In this document: one piece after another, positions 51,473 to 62,489 of the stretch
Layout: the number at the start of each line of letters is the position of its first letter
Position numbering within the stretch: the stretch's first letter is position 1
Source of the DNA: Mytilus trossulus
Taxonomy: Eukaryota > Mollusca > Bivalvia > Mytilida > Mytilidae
DNA length: 64,000 nucleotides
NCBI RefSeq assembly: GCF_036588685.1
Contig: NC_086379.1
Coordinates: 76,477,727-76,541,726 of the forward strand
Direction of reading: 5' to 3'
Translations under genes and position numbers: made by a program
The notes under the pieces: generated by a model
What the model saw: the letters and a program-made list of their open reading frames with translations, nothing else
Databases searched by the model: none
Told to the model about the DNA's origin: nothing

Positions 51473-52875
51473 GTGTTAGTTTTTATACTCTGTGGAAGAC
51501 TTCATATATACTTAAAGATGAATAACAGGAATAAAATTACTGTTACATTTCTTAAGGTTTGTCAAGTATATGTAGGGGTTTATGGTAAATATGTATACAT
51601 CATATCGATACTTTCACTTTACACAAGTGTTCCCCATTACAATGTAAAAGACAAATTGAAAGAGTTGGTAATGCTTAGTTTCATAAAAAAGAATGGCCAA
51701 TGTAGATACAAGTGTCTTGTCTTAGGGATGGACAAATCCTACTTTGGAAAAAAAACTTCTGATTCAAACAAAAAATTCTATGAAAATGACATTGTCAAGA
51801 TGCTTGATTTCTTGATTTACAATATATGTTATGTTTCACGGTTTGGAAGACGTGTTTTCAACAAACTATTGGCATTCCCTTGGGAAACAATTGTGTCTCC
51901 TTCCTTTATTTTTATAAGGCTGACTTCAAGCAGGAACTTATTAGGAAGAAAAAAAAAGTTATTAATATCATGTAACTTTACTTTCTGCAATACAGATGAT
52001 GTTATCTCCCTTAAAAGTTAAAAAATTGGTTTGGTAACTATGTTGAATGAATCTTTCCTCTTTGTGGCATTTTTATCATTTGTGTCTGTTTGTTGTGTTC
52101 ACACATCATTGTCAATATAATGGAATTTGATGTGACTGTCATACAAGTGAGAGGTTTAGCTAGCTATCAAACCACGTTTAATGGACCATTTTCTACATAA
52201 GAAAAAAGGTCTGTAATCAAGCTGTGATTCTGTAAGTTGATCAGTAACTCTCCGTTTTGAATTTTTTTCTCAGTGTTCACTATTTTTTTGTGATTTTACT
52301 TTTCCCGTTAACATAAAGGTAAAGGATACAATAGATATGGTTAAGTCTGTCTCATATCTAGACTTGCATCTAGAAAATTGACAATGAGTGTAGGTTGAAA
52401 ACAAAACTTTACGATAAAAGAGATGACTTCAGCTTCACAATTGAGAACTTTCCATTTCTATGTAGCAACATTCCAGTAGCACCTGCATATAGAGTATATA
52501 TCTCCAACTTCATACGTTATTCCCAGGCTGTTATGGAATATCCCTTTCACAGATGATTTCGGATATGTTAATCATGTTGTAACTACAATCATGTTCCCTT
52601 ATCATTAATTTGGCCTACCGAATAAGACTACTTATTGGGTTTGTAATAACATGGGCAACATAATGTGTCTTTAATACCCTTCCAAAGCACCTATGATCAC
52701 CCCAGTTATTGGTAGGGTAAGTGTTGCTTAGTCTTTAGTTTTCTGTGTTGTGTTGTGTCTTGTATACTATTGTTTGTCAGTTTGTCTTTTTCTTTTTTAG
52801 CCATAGCGTTCAGTTTATTTTCAACCTATGAGTTTCAATGTCCCCCTCTGGTATCTTTCGCCCTTCTTTTTCAAG
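51473..52875 (+). pseudogene. Broken reverse transcriptase relic (Penelope-like?), copy 2
   Basis: A 182-codon ORF (51473-52021) carries the RT palm segment LSLYTSVPHYNVKDKL upstream of a finger-like insertion. The region equivalent to IPMG(T/N)NC lies near 51875 in another frame, and a degraded TDDV sits at about 51995. Later pieces match the first relic at 30001-31050, for example TACGATAAAAGAGATGAC and the tail near TCTTTCGCCCTTC. An R-type repeat (about 52090-52310) interrupts it. Frameshifts and stops make it non-functional. It reaches further 5' than the first relic. Confidence 0.65.
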
Positions 52876-53139
52876 TAATCTAAAATAATATGTCAGCTAC
52901 TACATTTGAACTATACATGAAACTAGAACTGTTTGTTAATTTGTTAAGTAGGAATTAATCTCCTACATCTAGAAGCATCCTACCAAATGCACATCTCTAC
53001 TCTACATGGATCTAGTAATGTACCAAGCTTGGTTTACATACGACAATACATATCATAATTATTATTCAAGATTTCCTTTCTTAAAATCCAAGGCTGGAAA
53101 TAAGGAAAACATTTGTTAAAGTTTTTGTACTTTTACACA
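52876..53139. other. Region downstream of NUDT1
   Basis: No recognised gene or element. Confidence 0.4.
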
Positions 53140-53145
53140 TTTATT
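53140..53145 (-). promoter_or_regulatory. Candidate polyadenylation signal for NUDT1
   Basis: AATAAA on the minus strand, about 235 bp downstream of the NUDT1 stop codon. Confidence 0.4.
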
Positions 53146-53378
53146 TCAAAGCCCTCCTCTTTTTGTGTACATGTCACCTAGACGTTTTCTTTACAATACA
53201 GTTCAGCTTGTTTATCACTTTGTATACAGCAGTAAAGAAACTATTGTTTGGTCCTTTAAGCTTTCCATTTTCTTCTTATGTAACACAATCTTTCACATCA
53301 TCACATTTTTATACCTGAATCAATCTTATATTCACTTAGTTTGCTAAAAGCATGACTGTTCATCTAACTGATTCAATA

Positions 53379-55957
53379 TCAGAGGTCATCAACTTCATCT
53401 AATGTGTACTTTAGAATATTGTCATGACCTTGAAACAGGAAGTAACCAGAAAACTTTTGACCTTTTAGATACAGTGGAAACCATAATCTATCGTCAGGCC
53501 ACATCTTATCAAATGGAATGTTAGTGGTATCAAACCATTCAGGTCTCATCTCTGAAAATAGATAAAAGATGTTATTACATATTGATATATTATGAATATA
53601 GTGGTTCAATGTGTTTTCCTCATAATTTTGAAGGAATGAAACTTATTTTTTTTGATAATCAAAATAGGAAAAAATTCAGAGGTAAATAACTCAACAAAAG
53701 GAAATCTGAACAGAAGCAATTAGCTACAGTCTTCTATCACAAAACAGCCAGATAAGGCATTTTCCAATCTGGAGATAGGGAGATATATCTATATATATAT
53801 ATATGTTGTTTGTGCTGTTTTTAGACCCTTCTACAACGAAATTTGTTTTACATGCACACATATAAAAATTGTGGTTTTTATCCAACGCAATCATAGGTTT
53901 GAACGTAGTTTTTAATTTAGACTTGTGTGTATATATATATATATTTTCTATAGATAATGAACTGTGTCCTTGCTTTTTGGTAATCTTTTACATAAAAATA
54001 TGTCTGTACCAAGTGTGTGTAACAAGTAATATGAGTTGTTTTCCATTTATTTAATGTGTTTGGACGGTTAATTTTGCCATTTGTTTCTGGACTTTCTGTT
54101 TTGAATTTTCAAATAGTTTGGTTATTATGTTATTTTACTATTTACTGATGTAAAATATTTCATTAAAGGTAAAAGCAAGACTCAAAACGAAGTGGTGTCG
54201 GGTGAGACAACAGGATAAGCGTCTCAGGGTATGCATGCATCAACCATGTGAACAAATATAAAATATCTTTGTGAGGAAAATGAATTATGGGATAGAATAT
54301 GAGCATGTACCTGAAGATTCTTCTACTGTACCAGTAAACTGTTCTGTTGTAAACACATGGACTTCCAATAGCTGTGGTTCTCCAACAAATTCAAACTTCA
54401 ACAAACCTATCTTCTCCAGGATATTACTAACCAGACCACATTCTTCTCTTAACTCTCTAAAACATAAAATATCTTGCCATAAACTGTGGAAATATACTAA
54501 TATTTAAAGAGCTTTAAGTGAGCAAGCCGACTTACCCTCTCACCTCCATATAAAAGGGAAAAGCATTTAATGACCTGATGGCATAGTTTTTTCTGCTTAC
54601 CTTAAAGTATTCTTCTATTTATTTGTTCTTCAAAATTTTTTCTGCTTACCTTAAAGTATTCTTCTATTTATTTGTTCTTCAAAACAGTAATATTGTCTTA
54701 CACAAATCTATTTTAGTAACATTGACCTTGAATTTAGACAAAATCCTTACAAATAGAGACCTCCCTCTCATTGTATGTGACAATAGATCCAAGTAAGGTT
54801 TCAATCCCATATTTGTTATTTGAATAAGTATCTAGAAACAACTCATCTGCACAAATTGTATTGTATTTTAAGTAACTCTGACCTTGACCTTCAAGATATT
54901 GACCCCTAAATCAATAGGGATATATCAGTATTCGTAAAAGAGTATAAATCTGAGTAAAAAAGCTTGAAAAAGCCCATGTGCAGTATATGCATTATCATCC
55001 ATACACCATGATTTATCTGAACAAACCTTGGCAATTTTTTAGAAAATTTGCCAATGACCTTTGAGATCAGAAATTGATCAGGAAATTTCTCTCATTATAT
55101 GTGATACAAATACGGTTGCAATACCAATGTTGTATTTGAATCAGCATCAAGAAACCATTTTTCTGCACACATTTTGACCTTGACATTTGACTCATTACCA
55201 ATAGAGATCTTTTTATCAAATGTGATCGCATATCCAAGTACAAGTAAGATTGCAAAACTTCTATACAGTATTCAGAAACTGGAACAGAAAATAACTTACA
55301 GACTGACAAATGGACTGATTTCTGTTCCAAAAACAATATACCACTTTTACTTTAAATTTGTTTTGTGGTGAATAATTTGTAGCAAGAAAATTTAATTGTA
55401 TAGGACAAACAGAGCTGGAAGTCAAATTAGTAAAGTCAGTTAATCTGAATCTGAAATTCAAAGTATGACGGTAAGACAAGAGTTACACCACTTTTCCCTA
55501 TTTTGGTTACAGCTGGAGTTGACCATTATAAATGTAAGGTGATATGTTAATCGTTATTGTTAAATTTTTGTAATCCTATACTTCAGGAAACAATGACATA
55601 CACCTTTTTTGTTAGCCCAGTAGGTTCTTAACTAGCATCATTTTTGCATCATTTCCCTAAATTATATCAGAAGTCAGACCTCCATTAGATTTTGAATTTA
55701 TGCAAATGCATTAAATGGTTGTCTATTATTGTTTCTTGAAGTAGAAAATTGGAAAAAATAAATGAAAGATAAACAAATGCTGACAAAAGATCAATTACAT
55801 TTGTATACCTTTTTGCACCATCAATAATAGTTTCTTGCTTTTCTACTTTTCCACCAAATCCATTCCATCTGCCTTCACCAAATCCTCTTTTTTTCATTCC
55901 AAGTAAAATTCTTTTTCCATCCCTAACTAGAACAAGTGTCAAGATTTTGTTCATCAT
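53379..55957 (-). CDS. NUDT1 (MTH1), 8-oxo-dGTP diphosphatase, three coding exons
   Basis: Minus-strand exons are 55957-55809, 54456-54311 and 53551-53379. All junctions have AG acceptors and GT donors with consistent phase, giving 468 nt and 155 aa (human MTH1 is 156 aa). Exon 1 encodes the N-terminus and [11 protein letters not shown]; the Nudix box G(x5)E(x7)REUxEExGU is completed across the exon 1/2 junction (G36 to L58, with RELREEC). N32, W116, D118 and D119 match the human base-recognition residues. The enzyme hydrolyses oxidised purine nucleoside triphosphates to monophosphates, keeping 8-oxoguanine out of DNA. All key residues are present, so it should be active. The tandem Met-Met start leaves the exact first residue open. 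An acceptor-like CTTTTTTAG just before the start suggests a 5' UTR intron. Confidence 0.95.
54587..54684. repeat. 49-bp tandem duplication in NUDT1 intron 1
   Basis: The stretch starting TTTTTTCTGCTTACC and ending TTCTTCAAAA occurs twice in tandem with a period of 49 bp and almost no differences. It is a recent local duplication without coding effect. Confidence 0.9.
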
Positions 55958-56560
55958 TGCCTAAAAAAGTTCATCAAATATACAAAAATGTTTAGTAATA
56001 TTTCCAGAAAATGGTGCATGCTTTAAATCTGCAGACTAAAGACTTTTGAAAGAGAAAATTGGTAAAATTGGCTGTTCAATGATCCATATGAAAACCAAAA
56101 CTACAATTTTTTATGTCTTCTTTAGAACCTTGGTATCATTTCCATGAAGTTATTTTGGTGCTCATCTAATTCTGGTATCAACTACATGTATATCCAAACA
56201 ATGAGTTTCTGAGCGATTTTACCAATGTACAAGTACATGTATGTAGATTGTGAATACAATTTGACTAGATTTGACTGGTAGGTCATTGGTGAAAAACATC
56301 ACTGTACATGTTATATTCTTTGGATTTATTTAGTTTAGTGGGTAACACTTTTCATCAATAGAGAAAAAAATTGTTATTCCATAGAAATCTGATTTTGTGG
56401 TTTTTCCTTAGCCTGCATACAAGTCTTTTCAAAAATGTATACTTTATTAAAATCTAAATTTGTCTTAGTTTACCCACAAAAATAGGTATTCCATTAATAA
56501 TAATGAATCCACAGTAATGTAAATAAAACATGGTGTAATAAATGAAACAATATACAACAA
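55958..56560. other. Upstream region of NUDT1
   Basis: The probable NUDT1 promoter and 5' UTR exons lie here. No clear promoter element is recognised. ACATGTA-type motifs occur near 56185 and 56230. Confidence 0.35.
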
Positions 56561-56561
56561 G

Positions 56562-58202
56562 AGGCTCTCAAGAGCCTGAATCGCTCACCTTAATTTTTTT
56601 GGTTAAATCTCTCATCAATGATTATTTTGGCTTTTCAATTTATTTAAATGTTCTTTGAATCGTCCTATTTTCTTTAAAAGCAAAAAAAAAATAATAATTT
56701 TTTCCTATGTTCTATTTTAGCCATAGGAGCTATGTTTCTTGACATACATGTACAAGGAAATAAAATATAAAATTTATACTAGATACTCTGAAACTCATTT
56801 AGCCTAAGTTTGGCTGAAATTGATACAGCAGTTTCAAAGGAGAAGATTTTTTAAAGTAAGTCAACATGATGAACATATTGTGAAAAGTCTTTAAAGGGCA
56901 ATAACTCCTTAAGGTGGTACCCAACACCTGGACTAAAATTAATTTGGCTCGTTTAATTTTCATAAAAATTTTAACAAAGTATTTACTTTGACACTTTAAC
57001 AAAAATATAAAAAATTAAAAAATTTTGAACCAACCGTTTTGTCAGAAAAATTACACTGGTTATTTAGCAAATTGACAACCATGAATTTTGATCTTTGAGA
57101 AGCTTAATATTCCATTTACAACACAATGTAATTAAAACGTTTAGCTGATTTTGTAGAGTTATCTCCCTGTAGTGTTAGGTACCACCTTAAGGGGTCAATT
57201 GACAATTTTGGTCAAATTGACTTATTTGTGGATCTTACTTTGCTTAACATTTTTGCTATTAACAGTTTATCTGCATCTATAATAATATTCAAGATAATAA
57301 CCAAAAACTGCAAAATTTCTTTAAAATCATCAATTCAGGGGCATTATACCTGAAAAACCAGTTACCCAATTCAGCTGAAAATTTCAGGACAGGTAGACCT
57401 TGAACTAATAAATACTTTAACTTCTTGTCTTATTTGCTCTAAATGCTGGTGTTTTTGAGATAGATATAAGCCAAAAACTGCATTTTACCCTGTTTTCTAC
57501 TTTTAGCCATGACGGCCATGTTTTTTGACGAAATAGAAAATAAAACACAAACTTTATTTTATACACCCTACTGATCATTCAGTTGAAGTTTAGTTGAATT
57601 TGGTTGAGTAGTTTTAGAGGAGAAGATTTTTTAAAGTAAGCAAATATGATGAACAAATTGTGAAAAATTGTCATTAAAGGACATTTGACAATTTTGGTCA
57701 TATTAACTTATTTGTAGATCTTACTTTGCTGATCATTTTTGCTGTTTACAGTTTATCTTTACCTATAATAATATTCAAGATAATGACCAAAAACTGCAAA
57801 ATTTCCTTAAATTACCAATTAAGTGGCAGCAACCCAACAATGGGTTGTTTGATTCATCTGAAAATTTCAGGGCTGATAGATCTTGACCTTATGAACATTT
57901 TTACCCCTGTCAGATTTGCTCTAAATGCTTTTGTTTTTGAGATATAAGCCAAAAACTGCATTTGACCCCTATGTTCTATTTTTAGCAATGGCGACCATGT
58001 TTGTTGATAGATCAAAACTTCAGATACAATTTATAAACTAGATACCCTAAGGAACATTCAGTTAAAGTTTGGAAGTATTTGGCCTAGTAGTTTCAGAGGA
58101 GAAGATTCTTGAAATAGTTTACGATGACAGACAACGACGACAGACGACGACGAACGCCAAGTGATGGCATAAGCTCACCTGGCCCTTTGGGCCAGGTGAG
58201 CT
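56562..58202 (+). mobile_element. Palindrome-ended tandem-core element, family P2, copy 2
   Basis: Starts with the perfect palindrome AGGCTCT-CA-AGAGCCT (56562-56577) followed by GCTCACCT. It contains about three tandem diverged units of roughly 450-550 bp; AGAGGAGAAGATTTTTTAAAG recurs near 56840, 57620 and 58095. It ends with a GAC microsatellite near 58130 and a perfect 14-bp-stem hairpin, AGCTCACCTGGCCC-TTT-GGGCCAGGTGAGCT (58172-58202). A MITE is nested in the first unit. No ORF of note. The core sequence differs from copy 1 at 17427, but the ends match. Confidence 0.75.
56913..57186. mobile_element. 274-bp MITE with TTAA target-site duplication
   Basis: The ends are inverted repeats (GGTGGTACCCAACAC and GTGTTAGGTACCACC) flanked by TTAA at 56909-56912 and 57187-57190. 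Removing the element restores AACTCC-TTAA-GGGGTCAATTG, continuous with the host element. TTAA duplications are typical of piggyBac-type transposases, so it is probably a piggyBac-dependent MITE (inference). Confidence 0.85.
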
Positions 58203-58604
58203 AACAAAACTAGATTAAGGTCTTTCCACCCAAATTCCAATCAGACCAAAAAAATTGATAACTGAAATTAGCAACGAACTCAGAGCTTCCATTGAAATTG
58301 AAGTAGAAGTCTCAATTAAAATTATAGGCGGCTGTAACATGTGTTCATCGAAGCCGGCCGCCCACCAAGCTGTAAGCTTGGTGACTTACACTGGAACTAA
58401 CTGACATTTTACAAAAATTTGAGTTAAGACATAAAGTATCTTGTGTTATATTAGTGTGTAAAGGAAAATAAAATTCTGAGACAAGTGCCTGTGGTCTTTC
58501 GACCAAAAAATGGTAAAGACCTAAAAAATATCAACTATCTTCCCTGAATTTGATGACAATTACTATGATTGTATAACAATAGGGGAGTTATTTTACTGAG
58601 ACTA
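58203..58604. other. Intergenic, no gene seen
   Basis: A short hairpin CACCAAGCTGTAAGCTTGGTG lies near 58363. Nothing else is recognised. Confidence 0.4.
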
Positions 58605-58850
58605 TGCTATAACAAATGACGGATCTTGAAAAGGGGGATTCAGGTGTTGGAATCCCCTTTTTAAAATGATCAATGCATTTAAATGGGGACATGTATTTGG
58701 AACACTGCCTTTATCCTGTTTTTTTTGGAACCTCCCATCTCTTGAAAAAAATGCTGGATTGGAGCATCTGCCCCTCCAGGAGCATATAATATATATAATT
58801 GTTAGGTATACTGTTTCAAGGCCCCTACTATAAGCATGATAAGTCATGAA
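58605..58850 (-). repeat. Dispersed repeat fragment
   Basis: GACGGATCTTGAAAAGGGGG and TTGGAATCCCC resemble a common bivalve repeat. The 81-codon minus-strand ORF is not convincing. Confidence 0.4.
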
Positions 58851-60259
58851 GGTTTTATATTTTTTTTTTAAAACAGCCTCTGTAACAGTAACACAGAAAA
58901 CATATACAAATGTACAGTATTTTTTTCTTTTTTTTATAGATTAGACCGTTGGTTTTCCCGTTTGAATGGTTTTACACTAGTAATTTTGGGGCCCTTTAGG
59001 TAGCAATACACAGTTAGTGTTTAGTTTCACATTTTGGCCCCTGTGGATTTTTCAAATAGGACAGATGAGTGCTAATTTAGCCTTCAAAGATGGTTTATAA
59101 GAGCATCAAGATTATTTTTTACATGTTTCATGGGCTGTTTTCTGTTTGACAATCCGTATTTTCATAGCTAGACCAGCCATTGGTCCAGAATTTAATGTAC
59201 TGTTTACAAACACTCTTTTTCTACACGAAGTTTTTGCACAATTTTACAAAAAAATGAGATAATCGACATTAAAGACAACAACACCCATCAATTTCCTCAT
59301 GGTGATTAATTTATTGTGGTTGACATGTTTCGCCAACAAGCGTGGCGTCTTTAGGACAATATTATACATGAAATCAGATAGTGAAGTACAAATTTGGCGG
59401 TTGTGTGGTTCGCCGAACAATAGAGGTTGTTATGACGACGTTATATATATAAATAGAAAGTGAAAGTAAAATAAGAATCTAGTATAGTTAAAAGTGAAAG
59501 TTAGTCAATAAAGTTATTAACGATGTGGTTATCTGCTATTCTCGCACGTCTGTGTAGTGGTCCTCATAGAGGTTTCTAGTGGTAATATTGTAGAAATGAT
59601 GGAAGTAGCTCATAAAATGTCAGTTCATTTCCAAATTAGACAACACCCCATTGGCCATCCCGTACCAATTCAACTGGCTTCCCTCCGAGGGAGGTACTGC
59701 TTCCATTGAGTTAGTAAAAGGTTAAGTGTACAATGTATGACCGCCGCAATTTTGGGAATTGTAAATCTTGGTAGATGATGATATGTTCATAAAAATTAAC
59801 TTTTCTAATAAAATGTCCATGGATCAAGCTTTTCTTCATAAATATGGTTTGTGGTTTATGTGGTTCATCTTGGTTCTGGTTCCTTCCTTTAATCTCTAAG
59901 TAAAATGCCTGGTATTCTGAATTCCTTTGACTGTGTGTACTTATGTATGGTGTGTTAATCTTCAGTGATGTCAGGACTGCTTCTTCTTTGTATGTTTCTG
60001 TGGTTGCTTCTGTTTCCAAATCTCTCCTTCTTTTTTCCTCGTATCTGGTAATTTTGGGGAACGGATTGAGAACTTTTTAAATGGTCTGGTTTTTCGTTCA
60101 TGCTGTGTGGTTGTTAGATACAACGCTAGTTTGGCAAAGGTGGATACTCTCGGATGCAGGGGTTCACAGTAAAAAAGTAAACTTCAATTTGGACAAGGTG
60201 AACTAACACCTGAAGTGGTTATCGTGCGGTTGGGTAAATATGGGACATCTGCCCATATT
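58851..60259. other. Unassigned, probably repeat-derived
   Basis: No gene identified. The minus-strand 102-codon ORF 59711-60019 is hydrophilic and matches nothing I recognise. The stretch 59290-59580 (GGCGAAACATGTCAACC on the minus strand) resembles retroelement-derived sequence, but I cannot name the family. Confidence 0.35.
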
Positions 60260-60373
60260 AGTCCAAATAATTATGACGTCTTGAAAGGCTATTATATTTT
60301 TTTTCTTTGACGCCTTACATCGACGATAAGAAAAAATATAATAGCCTTTCAAGACGTCATTATTATTTGGACT
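60260..60373. repeat. 43-bp-arm inverted repeat (hairpin)
   Basis: Arms 60260-60302 and 60331-60373 are complementary with one mismatch, around a 28-nt loop. Each contains TGACGTCTTGAAAGGCTATT. The minus-strand ORF 60203-60391 is a by-product. Confidence 0.9.
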
Positions 60374-60466
60374 ACTGGCCATATATGACACAAACAGTGT
60401 ACTTGATATTGCAAGAAAGCAATGAAAAGGGGATGGTAAAATTCATAAGGGCAAATTTTAGTTCCT

Positions 60467-61683
60467 AACTGTTTAGGCACTGGCTACGGTTACCTGGAAA
60501 TGTAACAATAATAAAAAATTTATTGTTACATTGGAGACTAATTGCCGGAATGCAAAGTTGGGTAAGGAACCGATTAATTACGAATGTAACAATAATTATT
60601 GAGGCTACGGTTACATTGCATTATTGTTACATGAAAAACAGCAATATACGCTGGATTTATCAAATTTAAATCTTCTATAGTTTTGTTGCTTTAGTTCTTT
60701 CATATGTACCAAATAATACTTGTAATAATGACAAATAAAAAATATTATTATTCAACAAATTGTGTTTGAATAGTTTTACGTGTTAATGGTTTTGATGTTC
60801 TTAAAGATAGTGTCCCAAATCAGGAACCTCTGGCCTTTGTTAGTCGTGCATGATTTTTAATTTTAGTTTCTTGTGTATTATTCGGAGTTTAGCTTAGCGT
60901 CCATTATCACTGAACTAGTATACATATTTGTTAAGGGGCTTGCTGAAGGACGTCTCCGGGTGCGGCAGTTTCTCGCTATATTGAAGATCCCATTGTGGCC
61001 TTCGGCTGTTGTATGCTCTATAGTCAGGTTGTTGTTGCTTTTAAGTTGACACATTCCCCATTTCCATTCTCAATTTTACTTCAGATAAGTAGTGTTAAAG
61101 GCGAAAATTATTGTTCAATGGTTTGTTGAAATCATTCCTTTTCCAGTGTCCTTTTCTCAGTATTTAACTGCACACCTACTCTCATAACTCATTATACTTT
61201 GAACAATAGATGAAGAGATTCCTATTACCAATTTAGTTTTGGGTGAAAAATTTAAAAATTTGGATTGGTTTGAAACGAAACTGATTTAATAACAAGTCAC
61301 AAATTTCATACAACTATACAAACGCAGTTCTAAAAAAGTGTCTGACTTTAAAATGCACCAAAAAACACTTACTGGATATGTAGAAACTGTCATTGTAAAT
61401 GAAAAGAAATAAAGAAATTGTATGTTATAATTGTATGTATTGTAAATATAAAATAATTTTTTTCAACTTTTATTATTTAGTACATATTACTAGTCCCATC
61501 GTACATTGCCGTTTTTCATGTAATAATAACGCAATGTAACCGTAGCCTCAATAATTATTGTTACACTCGTAATTAATCAGTTCCTTACCCAACTTTGCAT
61601 TCCGGCAATTAGTCTCTTATGTAACAATAATATTTTTATTATTGTTACATTTCCATGTAACCGTAGCCAGTGCCAACTGTTTA
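60467..61683. mobile_element. Long-TIR DNA element with 9-bp TSD (MULE-like)
   Basis: The element spans 60476-61674 (1199 bp). It starts GGCACTGGCTACGGTTAC and ends GTAACCGTAGCCAGTGCC, with inverted arms of about 165 bp that include AATTGCCGGAATGCAAAGTT. Exact 9-bp direct repeats, AACTGTTTA, flank it (60467-60475 and 61675-61683). Long TIRs with 9-bp duplications are characteristic of Mutator-like elements. No transposase is present. A retroelement 3' fragment (about 60805-61078) is nested inside. Confidence 0.85.
60805..61078 (+). repeat. Retroelement 3'-end fragment nested in the MULE-like element
   Basis: Shares AGGAACCTCTGGCCTTTG, CATTATCACTGAACTAGTAT, GGACGTCTCCGGGTGCGG and the end CATTCCCCATTTCCATTCTC with the copies at 46565-47510 and 50663-51235. 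It is more diverged than they are. Confidence 0.8.
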
Positions 61684-61724
61684 TTGCTACCTTAAAGCTC
61701 ATTGTTCGGTGCCAAGGCTTTGTG

Positions 61725-61815
61725 TTGAAGGCCGTACATTGACACATGGTTTACTTTTATAAATTGTTATTTGGACTGTTGGATGGAGAGTTACACCACA
61801 TCATCTATACAGCAA
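61725..61815. repeat. SINE fragment
   Basis: GGCTTTGTGTTGAAGGCCGTAC and GGAGAGTTACACCACATCATC are the reverse complement of the SINE phrases seen in ALKBH5 intron 2. Truncated. Confidence 0.65.
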
Positions 61816-62059
61816 TTTAAAACACTAAAGTGTAACCTGCTTAAGTAAAATATGACAAACCTATTCAACTTTATGGTTGTTTTTGTTTCTTAAAAGAGAA
61901 CAAACAATGATCCAACCGGCAGATTTCAAAACAAAACAACACGTTTTCTACTTTCCTTTTCAATACAAGCGTCTGATTGAAAATAATCGTTTGTAAGATG
62001 CAAAAACTAACTAACCAATCACCAAAAGGACTCATGAACAATAGCATACAATAACGATC

Positions 62060-62330
62060 TGCATAAAAAGTAAAAACACAAAAATACTGAACTCCGAGGA
62101 AAATTCAAAAAGGAAAGTCCAAAATCAAAAGGCAAAAGTCCAAACACATTAAACGAATAGATAACAACTGTCATATTCCTGACTTGGTACAGGCATTTTC
62201 TAATGTAGAAAATGGTGGATTGAACCTCAGTGGTTTCAAAGCTAGCTAAACCTCTCACCTGTATGACAGTCGCATCAAATTCCTTTACATTGTCAACGAT
62301 GCATGAACAAAACAAACATACTCAAAGAGT
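62060..62330 (-). repeat. Common interspersed repeat R, well-preserved copy
   Basis: AAATACTGAACTCCGAGG, CTGTCATATTCCTGACTTGG, AAAATGGTGGATTGAACC, CTCACCTGTATGACAGTCGC and CATTGTCAACGATGC follow in order. This is the longest R copy in the window. Confidence 0.7.
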
Positions 62331-62489
62331 AAAAATGTCAAAAATAGGGGTACAGCAGTCAATATTATCACCTTAATCACTGTAAAAACAACAAATGTAA
62401 CGAAGAAGCAAAAGACACACATCAAATTTAACATACTCATTTTGCTTATCAAATACAACTTTAATTGTCTATGTAAAGTCTACCCATAA

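Noticed and set aside
53165-53347. 60-codon plus-strand ORF downstream of NUDT1
   Set aside because: It lies antisense to the probable NUDT1 3' UTR and has no motif or conservation that I can recognise.
59711-60019. 102-codon minus-strand ORF as a possible gene
   Set aside because: Hydrophilic, with no recognisable domain or splice context, and in a repeat-derived region; kept only as unassigned sequence.
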